NCBI GenBank assembly: GCA_023300235.1 | Contig: JALZWN010000267.1 | Location: 1-39,265, forward strand | Source of the DNA: Mariniblastus sp. | GTDB lineage: Bacteria > Planctomycetota > Planctomycetia > Pirellulales > Pirellulaceae | DNA: 39,265 nt | Reading direction: 5' to 3' | Part shown: piece by piece, positions 10,279 to 18,890 of the stretch | Layout: every line of letters begins with the position of its first letter | How positions within the stretch are numbered: position 1 is the first letter of the stretch | Notes under the pieces: model-generated | Seen by the model: the letters and a program-made list of their open reading frames with translations, nothing else | The model's database searches: none | What the model was told of the DNA's origin: nothing | Position numbers and translations under genes: made by a program

Positions 10279-10425
10279 ATGGACATGGCCAATGCAACGA
10301 GACTTAGTTACGAAGAAATTAACGTTCTTGTTTGGTACTTTTTGATTCCATTTACTTGGGCGGCGTTTTGGAAGCGTCGACGTCTGACAAGAATCACTGC
10401 GGATCTCAATACATTACAAAGGTAG
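10279..10425 (+). CDS. Possible small membrane protein (about 48 residues)
   Basis: A short frame lying 9 bases before the next gene and 75 bases after the GNAT gene. From ATG 10279 it encodes about 48 residues with one hydrophobic helix (INVLVWYFLIPFTWAAFW) followed directly by the basic stretch KRRRLTRI, the signature of a single-pass protein with a positively charged inner flank. The frame extends upstream to TTG 10219 (68 residues). No ribosome-binding site is obvious. The clean helix plus basic tail, the tight fit between two genes and the shared strand are the support; chance remains possible for so short a frame. Confidence 0.45.
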   Translation: MDMANATRLSYEEINVLVWYFLIPFTWAAFWKRRRLTRITADLNTLQR

Positions 10426-10434
10426 GGTGATTGG

Positions 10435-10863
10435 ATGCAGGTCGAACCGAGTGCTCACGCGCCAGAGCTTTTGTACAAATGCATGGTCAAAGCGACAACG
10501 GCTGAAGGCGACCAGCGGAAGTATGGCCCTAACTGGGCTTTTTCGCGCCGAGGTTCGCTTAAGGTGTTTGACGATCGTTTGGAGTGTGGTGACTGGCAGA
10601 TTGCGTTTTGCGATTTAGAAAACGCGGTGCTGTATTCGTTCCGGTCGTTCTTTTTTCGGCTGCCAGGTTACATTTTAACGGTGGAGGCCAACGACAAGAC
10701 TTACCACTTTGGGCTCAATGGCTGGGGTGGATTCTGGAAAGGCCAGTTGCCGTTTGAAGTGAAGCGAGAAAAGGGAAAGCTTCAGTTCAGCTGGTTTAGT
10801 ATCGCGGTCCGCACGGTGCTTGTCGGTTACCTTGGTTATGCTTTGTGGCTGTGGGCCACCTAG
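10435..10863 (+). CDS. Hypothetical protein with C-terminal membrane helix
   Basis: 142 residues from ATG 10435. The first 115 residues appear to be a small beta-rich domain (SLKVFDDRLECGDWQIAF, ILTVEANDKTYHFGLNGWG), reminiscent of PH/GRAM-like or YcxB-like domains that examine membrane surfaces. That comparison is by pattern only. The C-terminus (FSIAVRTVLVGYLGYALWLWA) is a single hydrophobic helix, so the protein is probably tail-anchored in the inner membrane with the domain in the cytoplasm. It follows the small membrane frame by 9 bases and is closed by a terminator 35 bases downstream, so the GNAT gene, the small frame and this gene may be one transcript. I cannot assign a function. Confidence 0.75.
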   Translation: MQVEPSAHAPELLYKCMVKATTAEGDQRKYGPNWAFSRRGSLKVFDDRLECGDWQIAFCDLENAVLYSFRSFFFRLPGYILTVEANDKTYHFGLNGWGGFWKGQLPFEVKREKGKLQFSWFSIAVRTVLVGYLGYALWLWAT

Positions 10864-10897
10864 GGATAGCAGTGGAAATAGTTGGAATTGCTTGAAG

Positions 10898-10926
10898 CCA
10901 CCGATGGCTTGTCCATCGGTGGTTTT
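10898..10926 (+). terminator. Intrinsic terminator after the GNAT cluster
   Basis: A perfect 10-bp stem CCACCGATGG (10898-10907) / CCATCGGTGG (10913-10922) with a five-base loop, followed by TTTT. It lies 35 bases after the stop of the 142-residue protein and points along the plus strand. Confidence 0.8.
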
Positions 10927-10981
10927 AAATTTGCCTGCAGCAGCGAACTCGAAATAGAAAATTGAGCTTGCGGCTTACTAG

Positions 10982-12514
10982 CTACTCGCCGCACATGATC
11001 TTTTTGACCGCCGCCAAATCGTCAGCTGAAGGCGTCGGCGGTGTCCCGGCCAAGCCAAAGCACTGTTGCACCGAGATACTGCTAAACCCTTCTTGTAGCA
11101 TTTCCAGGCTATCGATTGTCATCATCGCAGGATGCTGATATCCACAAGCTCGGCTCAGTTGCAAAATCTCTTTGCGGAGTGTGACAATGTAATTTGCCAG
11201 CCGCGCCGATTTATCGGTCGGGTCCAACCCACGCATCAGCCACTTGTTTTGAGTCGCCACGCCGGTCGGGCATTTACCGGTTTGACAAATTTGGGCCTGA
11301 ATGCAACCAATCGCCAACATGGCTTCACGAGCGATACAAATCATGTCCGCTCCCATCGCCATCGCCAACAACGACTCTTCTGGGAACCCAAGCTTGCCGC
11401 TGCCCATGAATACTATTTTTTCGTGTAAGCCCTTTTCTGCAAACGTTTCGTAGACGCGATTGAAGCCCAGCTTAAACGGCAGCGAAACGTGATCCGAAAA
11501 CGTCAGCGGCGCCGCACCGGTTCCACCTTCGCCGCCATCCACTGCGATGTAATCCACGCCCCGTTGGCCAGACTCCATCAGCTGAGCCAGTTCATTCCAG
11601 AAATCCATTTGTCCGACCGCGGACTTGATGCCGATCGGTGTCCCGCCACTGGCATCGGCGATACGTTCGACAAAATCCAATAGCTCGTCGGCGTTGGAGA
11701 ACTCAATATGCGCCGCCGGGCTAAGGCAATCCTTGCCCATCGGCACACTGCGGATTTTGGAAATCTCTGCGGTGATTTTTTTAGACGGCAACACTCCTCC
11801 ACGCCCCGGTTTGGCACCCTGGGAAAGCTTCACCTCAACTGCACGGACATCAAACTTCTCGCAAGTTTCCGCGAACAACGTTTCATTGAACCGGCCGTTG
11901 TCCAACCTCGCTCCGTAGTAGCCGGTGCCCAGTTGCCAGATCAGTCCCGCTCCATGATCGTGGTACTGGGAGACTCCTCCTTCACCGGTATTGTGCAAGC
12001 AATCGGCAATTTTGCAGCCACGATTCATTGCTTCCACTGCCGCCGCGCTCAGCGATCCGTAGCTCATCGCGGAGACGTTGATGATCGAATTCGGCCGAAA
12101 GGCTTTTTTGCGATCGCGATGTTGGCCGAGCACCTTCGCGACGGGGATCGAGTAGTTGGGGTCGTAGTATGGATCGTTCGGCTGTGGATCTAGAATCGGA
12201 AAGGTGGCTTGTTTAATAATCAGGTAGCCGTTGGCGTTTTCGAGATCATTGTCGGTACCGAAGCCAAAGTAGTTATTCGTTTTATCCGCCGAGCGATAGA
12301 TCCAGTCTCGCTGGTCGCGGCTGAACGGGCGTTCTTCGTTGTTGTTGGCAACGATGTACTGCCGTAATTTGGGGCCGAGTTCTTTCAGCACATGCCGGCC
12401 ATGGCCAACGACCGGGTAGTTGCGCAGAATCGGATCGCGGGTTTGCAACACGTCATGGATCGCCACCGCAATTATGATTAAAGCCAGAATGCCCAAACCT
12501 ATCAACCAAAACAT
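10982..12514 (-). CDS. Membrane-anchored FMN-binding glutamate-synthase-like protein
   Basis: 510 residues. It corresponds to the FMN/3Fe-4S synthase half of the glutamate synthase large chain, without the N-terminal glutaminase domain, and begins instead with a hydrophobic anchor (residues 2-20). The TIM-barrel core shows VSAMSYGSLSAAAVEAMNRG, HNTGEGGVS, a lysine-rich active-site region (EVKLSQGAKPGRGGVLP), the FMN phosphate-binding DYIAVDGGEGGTGAAP, and the 3Fe-4S cysteines C404, C410 and C415 with glutamate-synthase spacing, followed by PTGVATQ. Family knowledge: such short forms are widespread in bacteria, but their physiological reaction is not generally settled; true glutamate synthesis would need ammonia or a separate glutaminase. 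It is transcribed alone, convergent with the preceding cluster. The family assignment is firm, the exact substrate uncertain. Confidence 0.93.
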   Translation of the reverse strand: MFWLIGLGILALIIIAVAIHDVLQTRDPILRNYPVVGHGRHVLKELGPKLRQYIVANNNEERPFSRDQRDWIYRSADKTNNYFGFGTDNDLENANGYLIIKQATFPILDPQPNDPYYDPNYSIPVAKVLGQHRDRKKAFRPNSIINVSAMSYGSLSAAAVEAMNRGCKIADCLHNTGEGGVSQYHDHGAGLIWQLGTGYYGARLDNGRFNETLFAETCEKFDVRAVEVKLSQGAKPGRGGVLPSKKITAEISKIRSVPMGKDCLSPAAHIEFSNADELLDFVERIADASGGTPIGIKSAVGQMDFWNELAQLMESGQRGVDYIAVDGGEGGTGAAPLTFSDHVSLPFKLGFNRVYETFAEKGLHEKIVFMGSGKLGFPEESLLAMAMGADMICIAREAMLAIGCIQAQICQTGKCPTGVATQNKWLMRGLDPTDKSARLANYIVTLRKEILQLSRACGYQHPAMMTIDSLEMLQEGFSSISVQQCFGLAGTPPTPSADDLAAVKKIMCGE

Positions 12515-12794
12515 ATCGGTGTTCTTTCAGATGTCATTTGTTTTTGGAAACCCATCGCGCCGTGGCGCTGCCGTATTGAGGTGGGTAGAGTTTACCAAAA
12601 CCTGTCAAGTTTCCACAGCCGATGGAAAGCGAGCATCTGGCTCGCTTCCAGCCACAATCGGAACAACCTTTCGATGACCGTTTTCTCGCGGTGTACCGGC
12701 CAACGGTAAAACCACAAGAAGAATTCGATTTATCAATTCGCCTTCTACTTAGTCAGCTTCTAAAACCGGCGGGTTGGCTTAATATAGAACGGCA

Positions 12795-15440
12795 ATGGCC
12801 GAGCAAAAAAAACACTCACGATCAGGACTGAACCCCAGCTTTGAGCTTCGTTGCTGGCTGCCGTGGTTGGTGATCGGTTTTGTTTGGCTGTGGTTTTGCG
12901 GACCGATGATGTGTGGCCAAACCGTCGTCGGGTTCAGGGACTCAGCGAGCCTGTACTTTCCGATGTTCGAAGCGATCGACAGCGTCTGGGCAGAAGGTAA
13001 AATCCCGCTCTGGAATCCGTTCTGTAACTTCGGTATGCCGCTGGTTGCCGATGGGACGTCGAGTGTCTTCTATCCCGGTAAAATCATCTTTGCTGCTCGT
13101 TTTTTAGATTACCCAAGTCGCTATGGGATCTACATCGGGATCCACGTGCTGTTGGCCGCGGCCAGCACTTATTGGCTGGCTCGCGCGTTGCGTTGCCAGC
13201 GATCGGGAGCAACGATCGCTGGGATTGCATTCGCCTTCGGAGCACCGGTTGTGTTTCAAGCGACGAACGTGATTTATTTGGTTTCCGCGGCGTGGCTGCC
13301 GATTGCGGTTCTTGGTGTCTGGCGTTTTCTGAACACGCAACGAATCAACACGCAGCCAATCGCTTGGTCACTGCTGGCTGCGGTGGCTTGCGCGATGATG
13401 ATTTTGGGCGGCGATCCGCAGATGGTGTACCACGCCGGCTTGATCGCCGCGGCTTCGATTGCGTGCTCGGGGGCATCCGTCGCAATCGGTTTTATTAAAG
13501 GCAGCCCTCAGGCGAAACAAAATCTGCGAAACTTCGGCAGGCAGATCCTTTGCTTGTTGATCATGGTGATCGGGACCTCGTTGATGGCCGCGATTCAGCT
13601 TTGGCCGACCGCTCAGCTGGCCGCTCGTAGCGAACGCGCCGAGCTGAATCATGCTGTGAATTTATGGTCGACGTTCCAGCAAAACGCCGACGGGCAACCA
13701 AAGTCGTTCGAATCATTGTTGACCCATTCGGATGTCATCGTGGGGCAGTACCAATTTAGTTTGCCGCCTTGGTCGTTGATTGAAATGATCTCGCCCAACG
13801 TCAGCGGAAAGCCTTTCCCAACTAACGCTCGTTGGGCAGACTGTTTGGAGGCTGGCGATCGAATGTGGTTTCCTTCGCTGTACATTGGCTTGGTGACGTT
13901 GCTGTTGGCACTGGGCCAAATTCGTTTGTGTGGGCGAAATGAAATCAACGTGTGGCTCAGCTGGATCTTGCTGTTGTTTTTACTGGGCTCGTTTGGATGG
14001 TACGGGCTGATGTGGATTTGGCACGAGCTGGATGGAGTACCGATGCACGAAAACCAATGGGCGGCGCCGGTGGGCGGGGTGTATTGGTTGATGAGCGTTT
14101 TGCTGCCAAAGTATTTTGTGTTTCGATATCCAGCAAAACTGTTCGTCGTTGCCAGCTTGGCGTTTTGTTTGTTGGCCGGTCGTTCGTGCGGTCGAGGTGA
14201 TTGGCTTAGGCAACTAAACGTAAAGTCAACGGTGGTCAACTTGATTGCGATCGGATCAATCGGCTTGTTTCTGATCGCAGGAATCGGTGCAATCGAGCAG
14301 CTATCCGGAAACTCGTTCCATGCGATGACGATGTTTGGCCCGTTCCAAACCAACGAAGCGATCGCGCAGGTCTATTTCTCGTTGGGGCACCTGTTCGTAT
14401 TAGGCAGCTTGATTTGGATGGTATGTCGCCTCGGAGATTTAAAACCAGTTCAAGGGGTTCACTCAAACGAGCAAGCTGCATCAAATCCTCCGCCTGCTCA
14501 GGCCAGAAGCGAAATGGTTGCGTGGTGTCTGGTGTTTTTGACGGCGATTGATCTGGGCATTGCCAATCGTTGGGTGCTGTCAGAAATCCCCACATCGGTC
14601 TGCCAGCAAGAAATGGTGCTAGGCGACCAGTTGGCGTCGCTGGGTGGTGCAAGCGAAGGCGGTCGACCGCACAGTAAAAAGATATTTGCATCGGGCTATG
14701 TGCCACTCGAATTTGAAACGAACGTCTCACAAAATCGATTGGCGGAAATTGCCGATTGGCAGCGGCAGACTTTGCAAGCCAAATGCCACCTGAACCAGAA
14801 AATTCGCTTGGTCGGGAGCTTCCATTCGATTTGGCCTCAGGCGTACCTGCAATTTAACGAGGCTTACTTAGCCGATCTTAAAACCGCGTTTCGGTCAGGC
14901 CAAGAATGGGAGTCGGACCCGATGTTTTTGCTGGACGAATACGGCGAAGAGATTGAAACGTTGTACGCGATTTCGGGCGAGCGAGACGATTTGCGGCTGA
15001 CCGATCTAAATGTATCGGTTGACTCGGCGTTACAAGCGGGGCTGATGACGCTGCTGGTAATCGAAAACCCAAACGTAACGATCGAGCGTGAATTCTTTGA
15101 CTGGAACGAGACTTGCTTCCAACTGCTGGCTCATCGAGGGCTTGGGGATAACTGGCTGGAGCTGCCGGTTTTGTTTGACGAAGGCTGGCAAATACAGGTC
15201 GGTTTGGTTGGCGGTTCGGCCGATGTCAATTTTGAATCGGCCCCAATGAAAGCTTCTGGGCGTGATTTGCTGCAGATCCAGTTGCCCGATCAAGTGGGAC
15301 GTTTTGAAGTACAGCTAGCGTACCGTCCGAAGTGGTTTTGGTGGGCGTCAGCGATAAGTATTGTCAGTTGGGTGCTTGCGATGAGTGGGATGCTGATTTT
15401 GTTTTTTAGACGGCCAAGTTCAATTTCGCTTCATCGGTAA
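12795..15440 (+). CDS. YfhO-like polytopic membrane protein
   Basis: 881 residues. The N-terminal two thirds carry many hydrophobic helices. The first extracytoplasmic loop reads VVGFRDSASLYFPMFEAI and IPLWNPFCNFGMPLVADG, the typical opening of the bacterial YfhO family (GT-C glycosyltransferase-like membrane proteins), in which an acidic residue in this loop is expected to be catalytic. A soluble domain lies at about residues 600-850, and the end is a single helix (FWWASAISIVSWVLAMSGMLILFF) with a basic tail. In Gram-positive relatives YfhO decorates teichoic acids; in planctomycetes the acceptor is unknown, so a role in cell-surface glycosylation is inference. It sits at the head of a plus-strand run with a small membrane protein and a HIT hydrolase, without obvious functional connection. 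Confidence 0.88.
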   Translation: MAEQKKHSRSGLNPSFELRCWLPWLVIGFVWLWFCGPMMCGQTVVGFRDSASLYFPMFEAIDSVWAEGKIPLWNPFCNFGMPLVADGTSSVFYPGKIIFAARFLDYPSRYGIYIGIHVLLAAASTYWLARALRCQRSGATIAGIAFAFGAPVVFQATNVIYLVSAAWLPIAVLGVWRFLNTQRINTQPIAWSLLAAVACAMMILGGDPQMVYHAGLIAAASIACSGASVAIGFIKGSPQAKQNLRNFGRQILCLLIMVIGTSLMAAIQLWPTAQLAARSERAELNHAVNLWSTFQQNADGQPKSFESLLTHSDVIVGQYQFSLPPWSLIEMISPNVSGKPFPTNARWADCLEAGDRMWFPSLYIGLVTLLLALGQIRLCGRNEINVWLSWILLLFLLGSFGWYGLMWIWHELDGVPMHENQWAAPVGGVYWLMSVLLPKYFVFRYPAKLFVVASLAFCLLAGRSCGRGDWLRQLNVKSTVVNLIAIGSIGLFLIAGIGAIEQLSGNSFHAMTMFGPFQTNEAIAQVYFSLGHLFVLGSLIWMVCRLGDLKPVQGVHSNEQAASNPPPAQARSEMVAWCLVFLTAIDLGIANRWVLSEIPTSVCQQEMVLGDQLASLGGASEGGRPHSKKIFASGYVPLEFETNVSQNRLAEIADWQRQTLQAKCHLNQKIRLVGSFHSIWPQAYLQFNEAYLADLKTAFRSGQEWESDPMFLLDEYGEEIETLYAISGERDDLRLTDLNVSVDSALQAGLMTLLVIENPNVTIEREFFDWNETCFQLLAHRGLGDNWLELPVLFDEGWQIQVGLVGGSADVNFESAPMKASGRDLLQIQLPDQVGRFEVQLAYRPKWFWWASAISIVSWVLAMSGMLILFFRRPSSISLHR

Positions 15441-15493
15441 GTCGCTTATACTCTTGAGATCATTCAGTTTGCATCCCTTACTTTGATTTGTTC

Positions 15494-15934
15494 ATGTCTC
15501 AATCAAACCAAAACCCCGGCACGCCCAAGCAGTCCTCGCAACGCCCTCGCCAAAAACGTGGCATGATGGATGTGATCCTAGGTCAGAAGCTGCTGATCTA
15601 TGGAATGATCGGGTATTTATGTGCGATGCCCATCCTGATTGGCGCTAATGCGTTTCTTGGCGGGACGGCCGAAGAGCCGGTGGTTACTTCGATGTTCGCC
15701 GTCGTTTTGGCAATTGGATTCTTTGCCTTTATGGCGGCAGCTATCGTGGGCGCGATGGGCATCGTCCGGATGGGCACCGTGCTGTTTCCCAAATCACGTT
15801 ATGTGTACGCAATCGGAGCTTGTTTGCCGGTTCCGATCATTGGGTTGATCGTCATGTTCACCAGTAATGCCAAGGCAACGAAATACCTGAAAGAAAGAGG
15901 CGTGACGGTTGGGTTTTTGGGAGCGAAGCGTTAG
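15494..15934 (+). CDS. Three-helix membrane protein of unknown function
   Basis: 146 residues from ATG 15494 (a TTG lies two codons upstream at 15488). A basic, Gln/Ser-rich cytoplasmic start (residues 1-22) is followed by three hydrophobic segments: LLIYGMIGYLCAMPILIGA, MFAVVLAIGFFAFMAAAIVG, and ACLPVPIIGLIVMF. It ends in a short polar tail (SNAKATKYLKERG). No catalytic motif is visible and I do not recognise the family by name. It follows the YfhO-like gene by 53 bases on the same strand, so the two may be co-transcribed. Clear membrane topology and codon use make it a credible gene. Confidence 0.8.
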   Translation: MSQSNQNPGTPKQSSQRPRQKRGMMDVILGQKLLIYGMIGYLCAMPILIGANAFLGGTAEEPVVTSMFAVVLAIGFFAFMAAAIVGAMGIVRMGTVLFPKSRYVYAIGACLPVPIIGLIVMFTSNAKATKYLKERGVTVGFLGAKR

Positions 15935-16018
15935 CCGTTGCCCTACGGATCAAAGCGATAGAGAATTTGGCAGACTCTGAAAAGAACAAACAGAATACAA
16001 AACCTTCGAGGCAAACCA

Positions 16019-16363
16019 ATGGCAAAAACGATTTTCAAAAAGATCATCGACGGCGAGATCCCAGCCGACATTCTTTACGAAGACCAATGGTGCTTGGCTT
16101 TCCGCGATATTCAGGCTCAAGCTCCCACGCACGTATTGGTGATTCCTAAGAAAGAAGTCGTCAACGTCGCGGGACTTGAGGAGGAAGACGCCGAACTCGC
16201 CGGTCGACTATTGTTGGCCGTTGGCAAGGTCGCGAAGGAGTTAGGCGTCGATGAATCCGGTTATCGCGTGGTCGCCAATATCGGCAAACACGGCGGTCAA
16301 TCGGTTGACCATTTGCACCTTCATTTGCTCGCCGGCCGTCAGATGACTTGGCCACCGGGGTAA
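16019..16363 (+). CDS. HIT-family (HinT-like) nucleotide hydrolase
   Basis: 114 residues, the standard length of a single-domain HIT protein. It shows the family order IFKKIIDGEIPADILYED, then FRDIQAQAPTHVLVIPKK, and ends in HLHLHLLAGRQMTWPPG with the histidine triad H98, H100 and H102; by family knowledge the middle histidine attacks the phosphoramidate. Members split AMP-N-linked compounds and protect cells from stray adenylates. It is cytoplasmic, with no signal. It lies 84 bases after the three-helix membrane protein, on the same strand, and is convergent with the CBS-domain gene; a long hairpin separates the two. Confidence 0.95.
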   Translation: MAKTIFKKIIDGEIPADILYEDQWCLAFRDIQAQAPTHVLVIPKKEVVNVAGLEEEDAELAGRLLLAVGKVAKELGVDESGYRVVANIGKHGGQSVDHLHLHLLAGRQMTWPPG

Positions 16364-16394
16364 GCGTCGACTTGCAGCCAGGGAAACCGCGAAG

Positions 16395-16436
16395 AATTCA
16401 GCCGCGGATCCGTGAAAACCTGCGGCTAGAAATTCA
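16395..16436. terminator. Hairpin between convergent genes, possible bidirectional terminator
   Basis: Between the HIT gene (+) and the DUF21 gene (-) lies an imperfect palindrome: GAATTC plus AGCCGC (16400-16405) on one arm, GCGGCT (16422-16427) and then AGAAATTC on the other. It lacks a strong T-run, so it is a weaker terminator candidate than the others here. Its position between two gene ends is the main support. Confidence 0.4.
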
Positions 16437-16448
16437 CTCTATCTAGTA

Positions 16449-17438
16449 CTACCGTTTCAAAGAAACCATCGGCCCATTCAACAATGGGTCGGTTAGTTGG
16501 TCGATCGACAACAACCCGACCTTCCGACCGCGAGCGTCCACCACCAGCAGCAACGTCTCGCGGTTGGCCTGCATCTGCAAGATTACCTCGCCGACCAGTT
16601 CTGTGTTTTTAACAGAACGCAACTCCCGAATCGCGTCACCTGCACTCTTCTTGGACGCGTCGACTAAAAACTCGAGCGTTCGAACGTAGCCGACGATATT
16701 GTTTTTTGTTTTTTCAAACACCGGCACGTCGGCCAGTTTGTTATTTCGAGCCAGCTTTTTGATCGCGTCGGCGGTCGCGTCTCGCTTCACCGCATGGCTA
16801 CGATTGATTGGCTGGCAATATTCTCCGACAGGTCGAGCAGCAACCAAGAAGAAACTCTGCGCGAGGTGTCGTTGAGTCGGATGCAGGATGCCGGCTTCAA
16901 GGCCTTCTTCAAAGACTTCTTGCAGTTCCTTGCGGGCCAACGTCAGGCGAATCTTTTCCGGCGACTGTCCTAACAGCCAGCCCAGCAGCCAGCTCATCGC
17001 CCACAACACCGCCGCAACTGGCGCGAAGATCACCGCAAAGAACAAAAACAACGGCGCCGCCAATCGCAGTAAGAAATTGGGGGCTTGATAAAACAAATTC
17101 TTCGGCAGTAACTCGCCGTAAACAAACAGCATCGGCGATAACAAAATCGGCGCCAGCATTTCGCCGAGCCCCGAAACCTGCATCTGACGAGCCAGCAAGA
17201 CGATCGCGAGGCTGGTCACGTAGTTCGCCACGTTATTGCCGATCAGCGTGGTAGCCACAAACAAAGCTGGATTGTTAATCAGCTTCACGAGTGCTTTGGA
17301 CATCCGATCGCCGTCCAGGCTCGCCATCACAATCCGCACACGGCTGGCGCGGTAAAATCCAGTTTCACTGCCACTGAAAAATCCGCTCAGGAAAATTCCC
17401 AGTAACAATAACGCCAGCGTCCAGATAACAATCATCAT
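16449..17438 (-). CDS. DUF21/CNNM-type membrane transporter, truncated form
   Basis: 329 residues. The N-terminal half is the CNNM (DUF21) transmembrane domain, opening with LLLGIFLSGFFSGSETGFYRASR, where the small-residue FSGSE stretch is typical of this transporter family, and continuing with ILLSPMLFVYGELLPKNLFYQ. A CBS-pair region follows (FEKTKNNIVGYVRTLEFL, LLLVVDARGRKVGLLSIDQL). It then ends, without the CorC/HlyC C-terminal domain that the upstream gene retains. The family exports Mg2+ or Co2+. Its ATG overlaps the upstream stop by four bases (ATGA), so the two are translationally coupled and may form a heteromer. This is supported by arrangement only. Confidence 0.9.
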   Translation of the reverse strand: MMIVIWTLALLLLGIFLSGFFSGSETGFYRASRVRIVMASLDGDRMSKALVKLINNPALFVATTLIGNNVANYVTSLAIVLLARQMQVSGLGEMLAPILLSPMLFVYGELLPKNLFYQAPNFLLRLAAPLFLFFAVIFAPVAAVLWAMSWLLGWLLGQSPEKIRLTLARKELQEVFEEGLEAGILHPTQRHLAQSFFLVAARPVGEYCQPINRSHAVKRDATADAIKKLARNNKLADVPVFEKTKNNIVGYVRTLEFLVDASKKSAGDAIRELRSVKNTELVGEVILQMQANRETLLLVVDARGRKVGLLSIDQLTDPLLNGPMVSLKR

Positions 17439-18706
17439 GGCTGGTCCTCCCGTTCGACCAACTCGACTTGCACCAGCATCACCCCGCGCTGAGCCACCTC
17501 GATCACGTCAAACTGAAACGGGCCCCAATGGCAGTGGTCACCGGTTTCGGCCAGCCGTTGCAACGACTCTTGGATGATCCCCCGAACGGTAACACTCGGC
17601 GGCGTCGGAATCTCGACATCCAATCGTTTGGCCAGTTGACGCATTCCCATGATTCCAGCGACTTGCCAGCGTCCCGGTTCGACCTGTTCAATCGCTGGAC
17701 GGTCCAGCAATCGAGCGGTCCGCGACGGGTCGTAGGTGAAGATGGTCTCAAGAATATCTTCGATCGTCAAAACCCCAATGGTCTCGCCGAACTCATTGAC
17801 CACCACGTTCACTTCGCGATCGTATTGGGACATCTTTTCTAGGGCATCCGCCACCGTCGCACACCATGGCAAGTACAGTACCGGTTCGGCCGCGCGATCG
17901 ATATTTTCGTCGTTCAGCTGAAACTGATTGTCTAGCCGGATCGCGCGTTCAATGTCGCCGCCGTCTGGTTCAGTGACCAGCAGGTAACCGCTTTTGGGGA
18001 TATCTCCGTCTAGGTCTTTCAAAGCAACCGGCGGCTGGAATGACTCAAACTGCGTTCGTGGCCGCATCCATTCTTCGACGCGGATCGTTGATAGCTGCAC
18101 AATGTTTTGCAACACCGCTTGTTCTTGTTTAATCACTGCGGCATCGGTTCCAGATAACTCAATGGCTCGCTCCAGGTCCGTGACCGCCAACACCGGTTCG
18201 GCTTTGAAACCTGGCCATAGTAACCGTCGAGAAATCGTATTGGCCGATTGCAAAACCGGCATCAACGGATCCACGACCCGAACTGCGATCGACAATGGCA
18301 TTCCTAGGAAGCGAGCCATCCCGCGCGGTTTGAGCACGGCGAAGGTTTTGGGTAGCATCTCGCTGAAAAAAATAATCAACAGCAACGTCGCCGACACAAA
18401 CAACCACGCTCCCGTCGATCCGAGCGTAGGCATTTTTTCGATGCGAATCGCCACGATTGAGCTGATCGAAAAGTAGGCCACATTGATGACCAAGTTCCAG
18501 AACAGCACGGCCGACAGCAAACGGTCCGGATCGGCAAGCAACTTCAGCGCACTCTGTTCGCCGGAGAGCCCCGAACGTTTCATTTCCCTGCGTTCGCGTG
18601 GCTGCAAATAGAACAACGCCGCTTCGCTGGCGGAAAAAAATGCCGAGCAAACGATCAAGATCATCATCGTGATCAGCCACGGAAGCAGCGTCAGCAGTTC
18701 GTTCAT
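17435..18706 (-). CDS. DUF21/CBS/CorC-domain transporter (hemolysin C-like)
   Basis: 423 residues with the full family layout: an N-terminal transmembrane domain beginning LITMMILIVCSAFFSASEAALFYL and containing IIFFSEMLPKTFAVLKPRGMARF; a CBS pair with WCATVADALEKM and VNVVVNEFGETIGVLTIEDI; and a C-terminal CorC/HlyC domain (about residues 335-420, WQVAGIMGMRQLAKRLDVE through FQFDVIEVAQRGVMLVQ). Family knowledge: divalent-cation (Mg2+/Co2+) efflux, regulated by nucleotide binding in the CBS pair. It is first of a two-gene operon; the next gene starts within its stop codon. ATG 18706 is immediately before the first helix, as expected. Confidence 0.93.
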   Translation of the reverse strand: MNELLTLLPWLITMMILIVCSAFFSASEAALFYLQPRERREMKRSGLSGEQSALKLLADPDRLLSAVLFWNLVINVAYFSISSIVAIRIEKMPTLGSTGAWLFVSATLLLIIFFSEMLPKTFAVLKPRGMARFLGMPLSIAVRVVDPLMPVLQSANTISRRLLWPGFKAEPVLAVTDLERAIELSGTDAAVIKQEQAVLQNIVQLSTIRVEEWMRPRTQFESFQPPVALKDLDGDIPKSGYLLVTEPDGGDIERAIRLDNQFQLNDENIDRAAEPVLYLPWCATVADALEKMSQYDREVNVVVNEFGETIGVLTIEDILETIFTYDPSRTARLLDRPAIEQVEPGRWQVAGIMGMRQLAKRLDVEIPTPPSVTVRGIIQESLQRLAETGDHCHWGPFQFDVIEVAQRGVMLVQVELVEREDQP

Positions 18707-18890
18707 GTTAGCGGTGTAACATCCATGCGAGGTAATTTAATCATTTCTGTTTTGTTTGCGATTTCAAACTCGCCCATAAGGCAACCGCCGGGTTTGGTTT
18801 AGCGGCCAGCCGAAGGCGACGGTGCTTTCAAGCCGCGAAACTAATTTACAGTCTACCACCAGAATCAACCCAAAGGTTTGAGGGTAGGGT

